This document shows, piece by piece, positions 1-6,568 of a stretch of DNA of 24,663 nucleotides (the first letter of the stretch is position 1; each line of letters opens with the position of its first letter). The notes below the pieces were generated by a model, which did not search any database, had not been told where the DNA came from, and saw only the letters and a program-made list of their open reading frames with translations. This stretch comes from JAYGED01 sp046582565 (GTDB taxonomy: Bacteria > Pseudomonadota > Alphaproteobacteria > JAAXGF01). The stretch spans positions 1-24,663 of the forward strand of contig JAYGED010000014.1 of assembly GCA_046582565.1 (NCBI GenBank), given 5' to 3'. The position numbers and the translations under genes were made by a program.

Positions 1-196
1 AAGAGCGATCTTCGGCGGAGACGGTGAAGGATATTCCTGTGCGCATCACATTGAATCGCACACAACAGAGCATATAGGAATCCCAAATCGGACTCCTTTG
101 TTCCGCTCAATCCACTAGTAGCCTTCTCGGAATCAGCGGGAAAATCTCGGCAGTGATAGCAACGTGAGGGCGAACCGAGCAAAAGAAGAGGTTGTG

Positions 197-1405
197 ATGT
201 TGAAATGGTTGAGATGGGTTGTGCTGGTTTTTCTAGTGCTGTTCGCCACCCAAGGCCGTGTCGTTCACGCTGGCAAATGGGCACATAAGGTATTTATCAC
301 ACCGGTTCACGAGGCGACGACGTCGATCCCAGAGTTCGACCTCGATATTAAGTACAAGTGCGGTACGTTCAGAAAATGTTATCTGAATGAATTCATGAAG
401 CGAAGGAAAGTCTGTGTGCTCTTCGCTATTCGCGCCGGCAAGGTTGTTCTGCATAAGCTATCGCCATATGCCGACGCAGAATGCCGAGAGAATGACCGTA
501 TAAAAAGACACAGCATCGCCTCGATCACCAAGTCGTTAACGTCATTACTGTTCGGTCGGGTGCTGATGGATCCCGTCTACGGCGAGCCGGTGAATTTGGA
601 TACTGCCGTTTCGGTCGCGTTGGCGGAGATCGGACTCAATTTTTCTGGCCGGGCCACGCTGCGCGATCTTCTACGGATGTCGAGCGGCTTGATATGGTCG
701 GATAAAAAGCACACCCCGTCGATCAGAATCGAGAAAGACGATAACGGCAACCCGGTGACATACAAAACATTGATTGAAGCGGCTGCAAGGGTGTTGAAGG
801 ACCATAAATTCAGGGAGAGAAATGCAAGACCCTTCGATTATTCAGGCTTCGACAGCCTGCTTTTGGGAATGCTGGTGGAGCAACGACTTAAGGCAGTCCC
901 GGACATCGAAAAACCGACATTAGCAAAGGGGCTCCAACATTTCATTTGGCAGCCTTTCGGTATGCAGCGCAAGGCGACGTGGAAGGCGGACTTTGAGCGG
1001 CATCCCCCAGCCTATTGCTGCCTATATACCGGCCCTGGCGATATGGCCAGGCTAGGATATTGGGTACTGGAACGATACCTGGCCGGGGGAACCTCCGGGG
1101 CCGATCTAATGGCAAAGTGGGTGAGGCAGTCGGTCGATGAAAAAGTTACGACAGAAGAAAATTGTAAATTTCACGGCTTCCGGCAAAATTTTTCCTACGG
1201 TTACCAATGGTGGGTGCTTTCGGGCGACAGGAACGGTTTCACTGGTCTCGGAGTAAGAGGCCAATTTCTGCACATCTTTCCTGAGCGAGACATTGTCATC
1301 GTCCAGTTCAGCAATTGGGGTGAAGTGCCCAACTGGGAATACTGGGAATTCGTCTGCGAATCCCTCCTCGTGCATCGCGTGATTGCCGAAAAGTTGGCAG
1401 AGTAG
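197..1405 (+). CDS. Exported serine hydrolase, beta-lactamase/CubicO-like
   Basis: Predicted exported serine hydrolase of the class C beta-lactamase/DD-peptidase fold, 402 aa. I chose the ATG at 197 over the upstream in-frame GTG at 164 because AAGAAGAGG lies just upstream and the protein then opens with a clear signal peptide (MLKWLRW, a hydrophobic run, VVHA). The nucleophile motif SITK is at residues 109-112. The second motif, usually YxN, reads Y215-S-G, and the usual K/H-T-G triad appears replaced by GVRGQ near 352-356, so the substrate is probably not a classical beta-lactam; an esterase or 6-aminohexanoate-dimer-hydrolase-like activity is possible. Base composition is visibly less GC-rich than the genes to the right, which suggests transfer. 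Its stop lies 1 bp from the convergent mcd stop. The family is fairly certain, the substrate unknown. Bases 1-196 show no convincing gene. Confidence 0.85.
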   Translation: MLKWLRWVVLVFLVLFATQGRVVHAGKWAHKVFITPVHEATTSIPEFDLDIKYKCGTFRKCYLNEFMKRRKVCVLFAIRAGKVVLHKLSPYADAECRENDRIKRHSIASITKSLTSLLFGRVLMDPVYGEPVNLDTAVSVALAEIGLNFSGRATLRDLLRMSSGLIWSDKKHTPSIRIEKDDNGNPVTYKTLIEAAARVLKDHKFRERNARPFDYSGFDSLLLGMLVEQRLKAVPDIEKPTLAKGLQHFIWQPFGMQRKATWKADFERHPPAYCCLYTGPGDMARLGYWVLERYLAGGTSGADLMAKWVRQSVDEKVTTEENCKFHGFRQNFSYGYQWWVLSGDRNGFTGLGVRGQFLHIFPERDIVIVQFSNWGEVPNWEYWEFVCESLLVHRVIAEKLAE

Positions 1406-1406
1406 C

Positions 1407-3032
1407 CTAGTTCCCCCCCAGCAGCCGCCGGGCAATCACCTGGGCTTGGATTTCGGCGGCGCCTTCGAAGATGTTGAGGATGCGCGAATCGACCAGCACC
1501 CGGCTGATGGCGAATTCCTCGGCGTAGCCGTTGCCGCCGTGGATTTGCAGGGCGTTGTCGGCGGCGCTCCAGGCGACCCTGGCGGCCAGCAGCTTGGCCA
1601 TACCAGCCTCCAGGTCGCAGCGATGGCCAGCGTCCTTTTCGCGGCCCGCATGCCAGGCGAGCTGGCGGGCGATCATGATCTCCACCGCCATCCAGGCGAG
1701 CTTGCCCGATACCCTGGGGAAGCCATAGATGGCGCGGCCGAACTGGTTGCGCTCAAGCGCATAGGCGAGGCCCAGGTCGAGGGCGTTCTGGGCGACGCCA
1801 ACGGCCCGCGCCGCGGTCTGGATACGCGCCGACTCGAAGGTCTCCATGAGCTGCTTGAAGCCGCGCCCCTCTTCGGCCCCGAGCAGGGCGTCGCCGGCCA
1901 CCTCGAAGCCGTCGAAGGCGATCTCATATTCCTTCATGCCGCGATAGCCGAGCACATTGATCTCGGTGCCCGACATGCCGGGGGCCGGGAACGGATCATC
2001 GACCGTGCCGCGCGGTTTCTCGGCTAAGAACATGGAGAGGCCCTTGTAGCCCGCCTCGTCCGCGTTGCTGCGCACCAGCAGGGTCATCAGATCGGCGCGC
2101 GCGGCATGGGTGATCCAGGTCTTGTTGCCGGTGATGCGCCAGATCTCGCCGTCCTTTACCGCACGGGTGCGCAAAGCGCCCAGGTCCGAGCCGGTGCCGG
2201 GCTCGGTAAACACCGCCGTGGGCAGCACTTCGCCGCTCGCCAGGACGGGCAGCCAGCGTTGTTTTTGTTCAGTCGTACCGGCCAGGCGGATCAGTTCGGC
2301 AGCGATCTCCGAGCGGGTGGCGAGAGAGCCGACCCCGAGCGAGCCCCGGCTCAAGGCCTCGGTGACCACGCACATGGCGACCTTGCCGAGCCCGGCGCCG
2401 CCCCATTCCTCGGGGATGGTCAGGCCGAACACGCCGAGTTCGGCCATCTCATCGATGACCGCCATGGGGATGAGGGAATCGTTGCGGTGCCAACCTTGCG
2501 CATGAGGGGTGACGCGCTCCGCGGCGAAGCGGGTGAATTGGTCGCGCACCATTTCCAGCGTCTCATCGCCGAGACCGGAGTTGCCGAAATTGCCATCGCT
2601 GATCAACGCGGCGATGCGTAGCCTGTTGGCGGCGGAATTGCCCGTGGCGATGAGGTCTTTCACCGCCCCTGTATGAAATGCGGCCAGGGCAGCGTCATCG
2701 ACGCCGAGGTCGCCGGGCCGCACGACCTCGACCTGGCTCATGGCGATACCGCCGGCCAATTGGGCGAGATATTCACCGAATGCCGCTTGCAGCATGAGCT
2801 CTTCAAGCTCGCCGCGCGCGCCGGTCGCCTCAAGCCGCTCGGCCCAGCCCAGCATTTGACGCAGGGCCGCTACATAGGTCGCATACCAGGCCAGCCCGTG
2901 GGCGGCGAATTGATGCTCATCGAGCAGCGCGCCCTGGACCCGGCCGTCGCTGACCACATCCGCCGCCACCGCCTGGCGCGCGGCGTCGAGCAGCGCCTCG
3001 GCGGCGGCGAGCGCGTGGCTATAGCGGTTCAT
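1407..3032 (-). CDS. mcd: (2S)-methylsuccinyl-CoA dehydrogenase (long acyl-CoA dehydrogenase)
   Basis: Flavin-dependent acyl-CoA dehydrogenase, 541 aa, predicted to oxidise (2S)-methylsuccinyl-CoA to mesaconyl-CoA in the ethylmalonyl-CoA pathway. The start ATG at 3032 has GGGAGG five bases upstream; the frame continues further upstream but without a better start. An N-terminal extension of about 150 residues precedes the dehydrogenase core, and such an extension is typical of Mcd and unlike the roughly 380-aa fatty-acid enzymes. Core motifs are FTEPGTGSDLGALRTRA (FAD/substrate region), QIHGGNGYAEEF and the C-terminal IFEGAAEIQ, which contains the likely catalytic Glu. The start overlaps the end of the upstream thioesterase gene by 14 nt, indicating translational coupling. 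Nearby ccr and ecm support the Mcd assignment over a generic acyl-CoA dehydrogenase. Confidence 0.88.
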   Translation of the reverse strand: MNRYSHALAAAEALLDAARQAVAADVVSDGRVQGALLDEHQFAAHGLAWYATYVAALRQMLGWAERLEATGARGELEELMLQAAFGEYLAQLAGGIAMSQVEVVRPGDLGVDDAALAAFHTGAVKDLIATGNSAANRLRIAALISDGNFGNSGLGDETLEMVRDQFTRFAAERVTPHAQGWHRNDSLIPMAVIDEMAELGVFGLTIPEEWGGAGLGKVAMCVVTEALSRGSLGVGSLATRSEIAAELIRLAGTTEQKQRWLPVLASGEVLPTAVFTEPGTGSDLGALRTRAVKDGEIWRITGNKTWITHAARADLMTLLVRSNADEAGYKGLSMFLAEKPRGTVDDPFPAPGMSGTEINVLGYRGMKEYEIAFDGFEVAGDALLGAEEGRGFKQLMETFESARIQTAARAVGVAQNALDLGLAYALERNQFGRAIYGFPRVSGKLAWMAVEIMIARQLAWHAGREKDAGHRCDLEAGMAKLLAARVAWSAADNALQIHGGNGYAEEFAISRVLVDSRILNIFEGAAEIQAQVIARRLLGGN

Positions 3033-3438
3033 GGGAACCTCCCAGGGAGGCCATGAAACGCTCGCGGTCAATGACGAACCGCTCATGACGACCCCGGCTG
3101 ATGAGGTTTTTCTCATCCCTGACCTCGACCGCCCAGGACAGGCGGCGACCCTCGACGCCGACGCATTCGACCGTGGCGGTTACCCGCTGACCGGCGGGGG
3201 TGGCCGCTTCATGGCTGATGTCGATCTCGGTCCCCAGGCTCTGCTCATAGTCATCGAGATGAGGGTTGAGGGTCTCAACGCAGGCCCATTCGATAAAGCC
3301 CACAAGGAAGCCAGTGGCGAACACCGGGGGCATGATTTGAAAGGTCTCAAACTCCGGGTACAGGGCGGGCACCAGATGGCTCTCGGCGACCATCATGCTG
3401 TGCTCGCCCGTCAGGCCGGTGCGGACTGTGGCTTTCAC
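3019..3438 (-). CDS. FlK-like acyl-CoA thioesterase (hotdog fold)
   Basis: Small hotdog-fold thioesterase related to fluoroacetyl-CoA thioesterase FlK. With the GTG at 3438 as start, the protein is 139 aa, the same length as FlK as I recall it, and Thr42, Glu50 and His76 (in VFAT, IEWAC and SHEAATP) fall at the numbers of the FlK catalytic triad. That numbering decides the start over the in-frame ATG at 3489, which would overlap the end of the upstream ATPase gene by 29 nt. No clear Shine-Dalgarno precedes the GTG, so translation may depend on coupling to the upstream gene. The 3' end overlaps the mcd start by 14 nt. It may hydrolyse a CoA ester of the ethylmalonyl-CoA pathway, but the actual substrate cannot be read from sequence. 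Confidence 0.82.
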   Translation of the reverse strand: MKATVRTGLTGEHSMMVAESHLVPALYPEFETFQIMPPVFATGFLVGFIEWACVETLNPHLDDYEQSLGTEIDISHEAATPAGQRVTATVECVGVEGRRLSWAVEVRDEKNLISRGRHERFVIDRERFMASLGGSHEPL

Positions 3439-3460
3439 GATGAAAACTTTGTAGCCATTG

Positions 3461-5008
3461 TCATGGTTCCTGTTTGGCTGCGGCGGCATCGAAGAGTGGC
3501 ATTTCAGGCGGGCCGAGGAAACGAGCGTAATCCGTCAAATCAAGACAAATGAATCCTTTCGCCTCTAGTCGCTCGCGCTGACCGGTCGAAAATGTAGGAC
3601 TGTAAAGTGCCTTCTCGATTTCCCAGTCCGTAAAACGCCGACCTTCTTTTGTCCGCATGAACCGGCTCATATGACCTATAAATTTCTCCAGCGCTTCACT
3701 GCTGTGCTGGGCATCGTTTCGTTTACATGAGCCAAAGCGAACAACGCGCAACTCATCATTATAGGCAACTAAGTCAATTTCGATGTCTGACCCATCTTTC
3801 TTATTCCAATATCCATAAACGATATCTGTCAGAGCAAAATCCCCAACTCCCCGACGGGAGCATTCTTCGCTAAGCAACCGCACCATTTTCTCGAATCCAA
3901 AACCTTCTTGAATTTTCAAGGCCTCATCGGCCCTGCTGATCGAATGATCAACAGGACGTATTCGCGCAATCTGTACATTGCGCGCCAATGCTTTGAGCCA
4001 GGACGCAAGGAAATTATCGGTAATCGCGTATCGAGCCTTGCGCGACCGATCGCCCGCAAAAACCGGCTGTCGCTTTTCGACCATTTGATAACGCTCTATC
4101 AACGTTCGAAGATACTCGCTGAGTTGTTTTTCGCCGCCAGACCCCGCCCGCCCATACTCGACGATAAGCTCGTGATACGAGCACGGCCCCTTGTATGCAA
4201 GAAGCTTCAAGACACTGTCATAACGCCCTCGAAGTTCACGCAAGAACCAGTTCGTCGCTTCGTCACGCAAGGGGCTGGTCCCCTCGAAGAAAAGCTTTGC
4301 GAGCGTATCTTGGCGGGCGTTCTCTCCCGGATTCAGAACCTCGGCCTCGAAGCAGTCACGATAAAATTTCGGCACACCCTCAAACAATGACCACAGGAAC
4401 AGCCGGTGCATCGGGTCCTCTATGTGGTGAGCGTCAAACATCTCGAACAGCGTCGCAAAATCCCAATGCCCAATTTCGATACGATGCGTGACTCTATTGA
4501 ACAAGGGAGACGTGCGATCTTCGAGAACCGCGGTCATCTCGGTGTGGATCGATCCGAGAACGAACAGACCGCCGGTCTTTGTATCCCTGAGATTATCAAC
4601 CGTATGCTGTAAATAGGACGTGAATGGCGACAGAGCCTTGCGATGAAAATATTGGAATTCATCAATAATGACGATGAATCCCGCTTCACATAGAAGCTCA
4701 ATTGCCGCGGCCATGTGCAAAAATGTACGGACATTTTCAAACAATGCTGAAGACTCGCCAATGTCTTCGAGCGCGTCTTGAAACGTCTGAACAACGCCCC
4801 TCTCGTCGCTGTCAGGCACCTGGAAATAAAATGCCTCCAGATCCGGGCGGGCGGCCATGGCCCTTTGGATCAGCGTCGTTTTACCGATGCGGCGGCGCCC
4901 GGAAATTGCACAGAAAAACCAGCGCCCAGAAGAAATAATCTTCTCAAGCTCGGCCTGCTCTATTGCGCGACCGTAAAATCCCCACTCTTGCGTGATCTCA
5001 TCCGCCAT
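3461..5008 (-). CDS. AAA-type ATPase with DUF234-like C-terminal domain
   Basis: ATPase of 515 aa of the archaeal-type ATPase family (COG1672-like) found scattered in bacteria; cellular role unknown. Walker A is GRRRIGKTT at residues 37-45 and Walker B is FIVIIDEFQYF with D116 and E117. A middle helical/winged-helix part follows. The C-terminal region carries a PD-(D/E)XK-like pattern, EID at 410-412 and then SCK at 427-429, in which the expected Glu of ExK is Ser; nuclease activity is therefore doubtful. The gene is clearly lower in GC than the flanking pathway genes and has an AT-rich upstream region, consistent with horizontal acquisition between ccr and the thioesterase gene. There is no Shine-Dalgarno before the ATG at 5008. 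No integrase or flanking repeat was found. Confidence 0.82.
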   Translation of the reverse strand: MADEITQEWGFYGRAIEQAELEKIISSGRWFFCAISGRRRIGKTTLIQRAMAARPDLEAFYFQVPDSDERGVVQTFQDALEDIGESSALFENVRTFLHMAAAIELLCEAGFIVIIDEFQYFHRKALSPFTSYLQHTVDNLRDTKTGGLFVLGSIHTEMTAVLEDRTSPLFNRVTHRIEIGHWDFATLFEMFDAHHIEDPMHRLFLWSLFEGVPKFYRDCFEAEVLNPGENARQDTLAKLFFEGTSPLRDEATNWFLRELRGRYDSVLKLLAYKGPCSYHELIVEYGRAGSGGEKQLSEYLRTLIERYQMVEKRQPVFAGDRSRKARYAITDNFLASWLKALARNVQIARIRPVDHSISRADEALKIQEGFGFEKMVRLLSEECSRRGVGDFALTDIVYGYWNKKDGSDIEIDLVAYNDELRVVRFGSCKRNDAQHSSEALEKFIGHMSRFMRTKEGRRFTDWEIEKALYSPTFSTGQRERLEAKGFICLDLTDYARFLGPPEMPLFDAAAAKQEP

Positions 5009-5042
5009 TCAAATAGCATAAGAATAATTATGTTATTTGCAA
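5009..5042 (-). promoter_or_regulatory. Candidate promoter of the ATPase gene (near-leaderless)
   Basis: In the minus-strand direction TTGCAA (5042-5037) and TATGCT (5020-5015) are separated by 16 bp, and the -10 box ends six bases before the ATG at 5008. Such a transcript would be leaderless or nearly so, which fits the absence of a Shine-Dalgarno. The AT-rich block 5009-5085 contrasts with the GC-rich surroundings. The box matches are only moderate. Confidence 0.4.
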
Positions 5043-5141
5043 TTACTTATTAACTAGTTGTTATTACATATAAATCCCACTGCACTTACGCAGATTTGTT
5101 CGAATTCACAAGCTTTCTTGCGACTCGACACAGGCACGCCC

Positions 5142-6431
5142 TCACGCCTCGCGGGCGTCTTCCAGGGTTCGCATGCCGGGGCGCTTGGCCTGGATGAGGA
5201 CCGCCATATTGCCCGGCTTATGCTCGTTCCTGAGCATCTTCATATGGGCGCGGGGGATGTCGCGCCAGGCGAAGACCTCGCTCATGCAGGGATCGATTCG
5301 CCGCTCGATCATCAGCCGGTTGGCCTGGCTGGCCTGTTTGAGATTGGCGAAATGGCTGCCCTGGATACGCTTCTGGCGCATCCAGACGAAGCGCGCATCG
5401 AAGGTCAGATTAAAGCCCGTGGTGCCCGCGCAGAACACCACCATGCCGCCGCGCTTGACGACGAAGCAGGACACCGGGAAGGTCTGCTCACCGGGATGCT
5501 CGAAGACGAAATCCACATCGTTGCCCTTGCCGGTGATCGCCCAGATCGCCTTGCCGAATTCGCGCACCTTCTTGGCGTAGGCGGCGTAGCCCTCGACATC
5601 GTCGATATCAGGGCATTGCCCCCAGCAATCGAAATTCGAACGGTTGATGGCATCCCTGGCCCCGAGGGACAGCACAAAATCGCGCTTTTCGTCCTCGGAA
5701 ATCACGGCAATGGCGTTGGCCCCGGCGGTGGCGATGAGCTGGATCGCCATGGAGCCCAGACCGCCCGCCCCGCCCCAGACCAGCACGTTATGGCCGGGGC
5801 GCAGGATATGCGGGCGATGGCCGAACAGCATGCGGTAGGCGGTCGCCAGGGTCAGCACATAGCAGCCGCTCTCCTCCCAGGTGAGATGCTTGGGCCGGGC
5901 CATGAGCTGGCGCGACTGCACCCGGCAGAACTGGGCGAAGGAGCCGTCCGGGGTCTCGTAGCCCCAGATGCGCTGGGACGGCGACAGCATGGGATCGCCG
6001 CCGTTGCATTCCTCGTCGTCGCCGTCGTCCTGATTGCAATGGGCAACGACCTCGTCGCCGACCTTCCAGCGGGTCACTCTCCGGCCCACCGCCCAGACGA
6101 TACCGGCGGCGTCGGAGCCGGCCACATGAAAGTCGGCCTTGTGGATGTCGAACGGCGATACGGGCTTGCCCAGGGCCGCCCAGACGCCGTTGTAATTGAC
6201 CCCCGCCGCCATGACCATAACCAGCACTTCGTCTGAATCGATCTCGGGCGTCGGCACCACCTCGACCTGCATGGCGGTATCGGGCTCGCCGTGGCGCTCG
6301 CGGCGGATCGCCCAGGCATGCATATTTACCGGCACATGGCCGAGCGGCGGAATCTCGCCAACCTCGTAGAGATCCTTAGTCTCGATGTTGCCGTTGGTCT
6401 CCAGTTCGACGATGTCGGCCGTCTTGCCCAT
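5142..6431 (-). CDS. ccr: Crotonyl-CoA carboxylase/reductase
   Basis: Cytoplasmic NADPH-dependent reductive carboxylase converting crotonyl-CoA plus CO2 to (2S)-ethylmalonyl-CoA, the key step of the ethylmalonyl-CoA pathway. The 429-aa protein shows family-specific stretches: LYEVGEIPPLGHVP at the N-terminus, AAGVNYNGVWAALG with Asn81, HCNQDDGDDEECNGGDP, the cofactor-binding VLVWGGAGGLGS at about 217-227, FEHPGE, and GSHFANLKQA with His360. Asn81 and this His match positions implicated in CO2 binding in characterised Ccr enzymes (Asn81 and His365 in Kitasatospora setae). The ATG at 6431 has GGGGAG upstream. It is divergent from ecm, with a 137-bp shared promoter region, and in many genomes would be close to mcd; here the ATPase gene intervenes. 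A plain quinone-oxidoreductase-like MDR role is unlikely given the motifs. Confidence 0.96.
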   Translation of the reverse strand: MGKTADIVELETNGNIETKDLYEVGEIPPLGHVPVNMHAWAIRRERHGEPDTAMQVEVVPTPEIDSDEVLVMVMAAGVNYNGVWAALGKPVSPFDIHKADFHVAGSDAAGIVWAVGRRVTRWKVGDEVVAHCNQDDGDDEECNGGDPMLSPSQRIWGYETPDGSFAQFCRVQSRQLMARPKHLTWEESGCYVLTLATAYRMLFGHRPHILRPGHNVLVWGGAGGLGSMAIQLIATAGANAIAVISEDEKRDFVLSLGARDAINRSNFDCWGQCPDIDDVEGYAAYAKKVREFGKAIWAITGKGNDVDFVFEHPGEQTFPVSCFVVKRGGMVVFCAGTTGFNLTFDARFVWMRQKRIQGSHFANLKQASQANRLMIERRIDPCMSEVFAWRDIPRAHMKMLRNEHKPGNMAVLIQAKRPGMRTLEDAREA

Positions 6432-6501
6432 TTGTCAGGCTCCCCCCATTTGTATGGTTCACATTCTTTGCTTACGCAATTCTGGACAGTGCGGCACAGT
6501 T

Positions 6502-6541
6502 TTGGCAAGGTATTTTTGCAATGCAGCATAATCTATGCTGC
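6502..6541 (+). promoter_or_regulatory. ccr-ecm intergenic dyad and TTTGCAA-like half sites
   Basis: The divergent region holds a perfect dyad, GCAGCATA (6523-6530), 3-bp spacer, TATGCTGC (6534-6541), just upstream of ecm. Beside it are two half-sites, TTGGCAAG and TTTGCAAT, whose GCAA cores are 13 bp apart. The latter resemble the TTTGCAAA-N4-TTTGCAAA sites described for PccR/ScfR-type regulators of propionyl- and short-acyl-CoA metabolism, but spacing and bases do not match exactly. TTGGCA at 6502-6507 could be a -35 box for ecm; the best -10 is CATAAT (6527-6532) at a long 19-bp spacing. Confidence 0.4.
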
Positions 6542-6568
6542 TAGCGCACAAAATCGGCGGAAGGCACC

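Noticed and set aside
2..118. Open plus-strand frame from the left edge as the tail of a gene
   Set aside because: About 38 codons with no recognisable protein features; too short to support.
5058..6236. Long open frame (392 codons) on the plus strand over ccr
   Set aside because: It lies wholly antisense to a clear ccr, and its product is low-complexity (His/Asp/Gly/Ala-rich) with no family signature; high-GC codon bias explains it.
6502..6524. Sigma-54 promoter in the ccr-ecm gap (TGGCA ... TTGCA)
   Set aside because: The distance between GG and GC is 12 bases rather than the required 10, so it does not fit a -24/-12 promoter.
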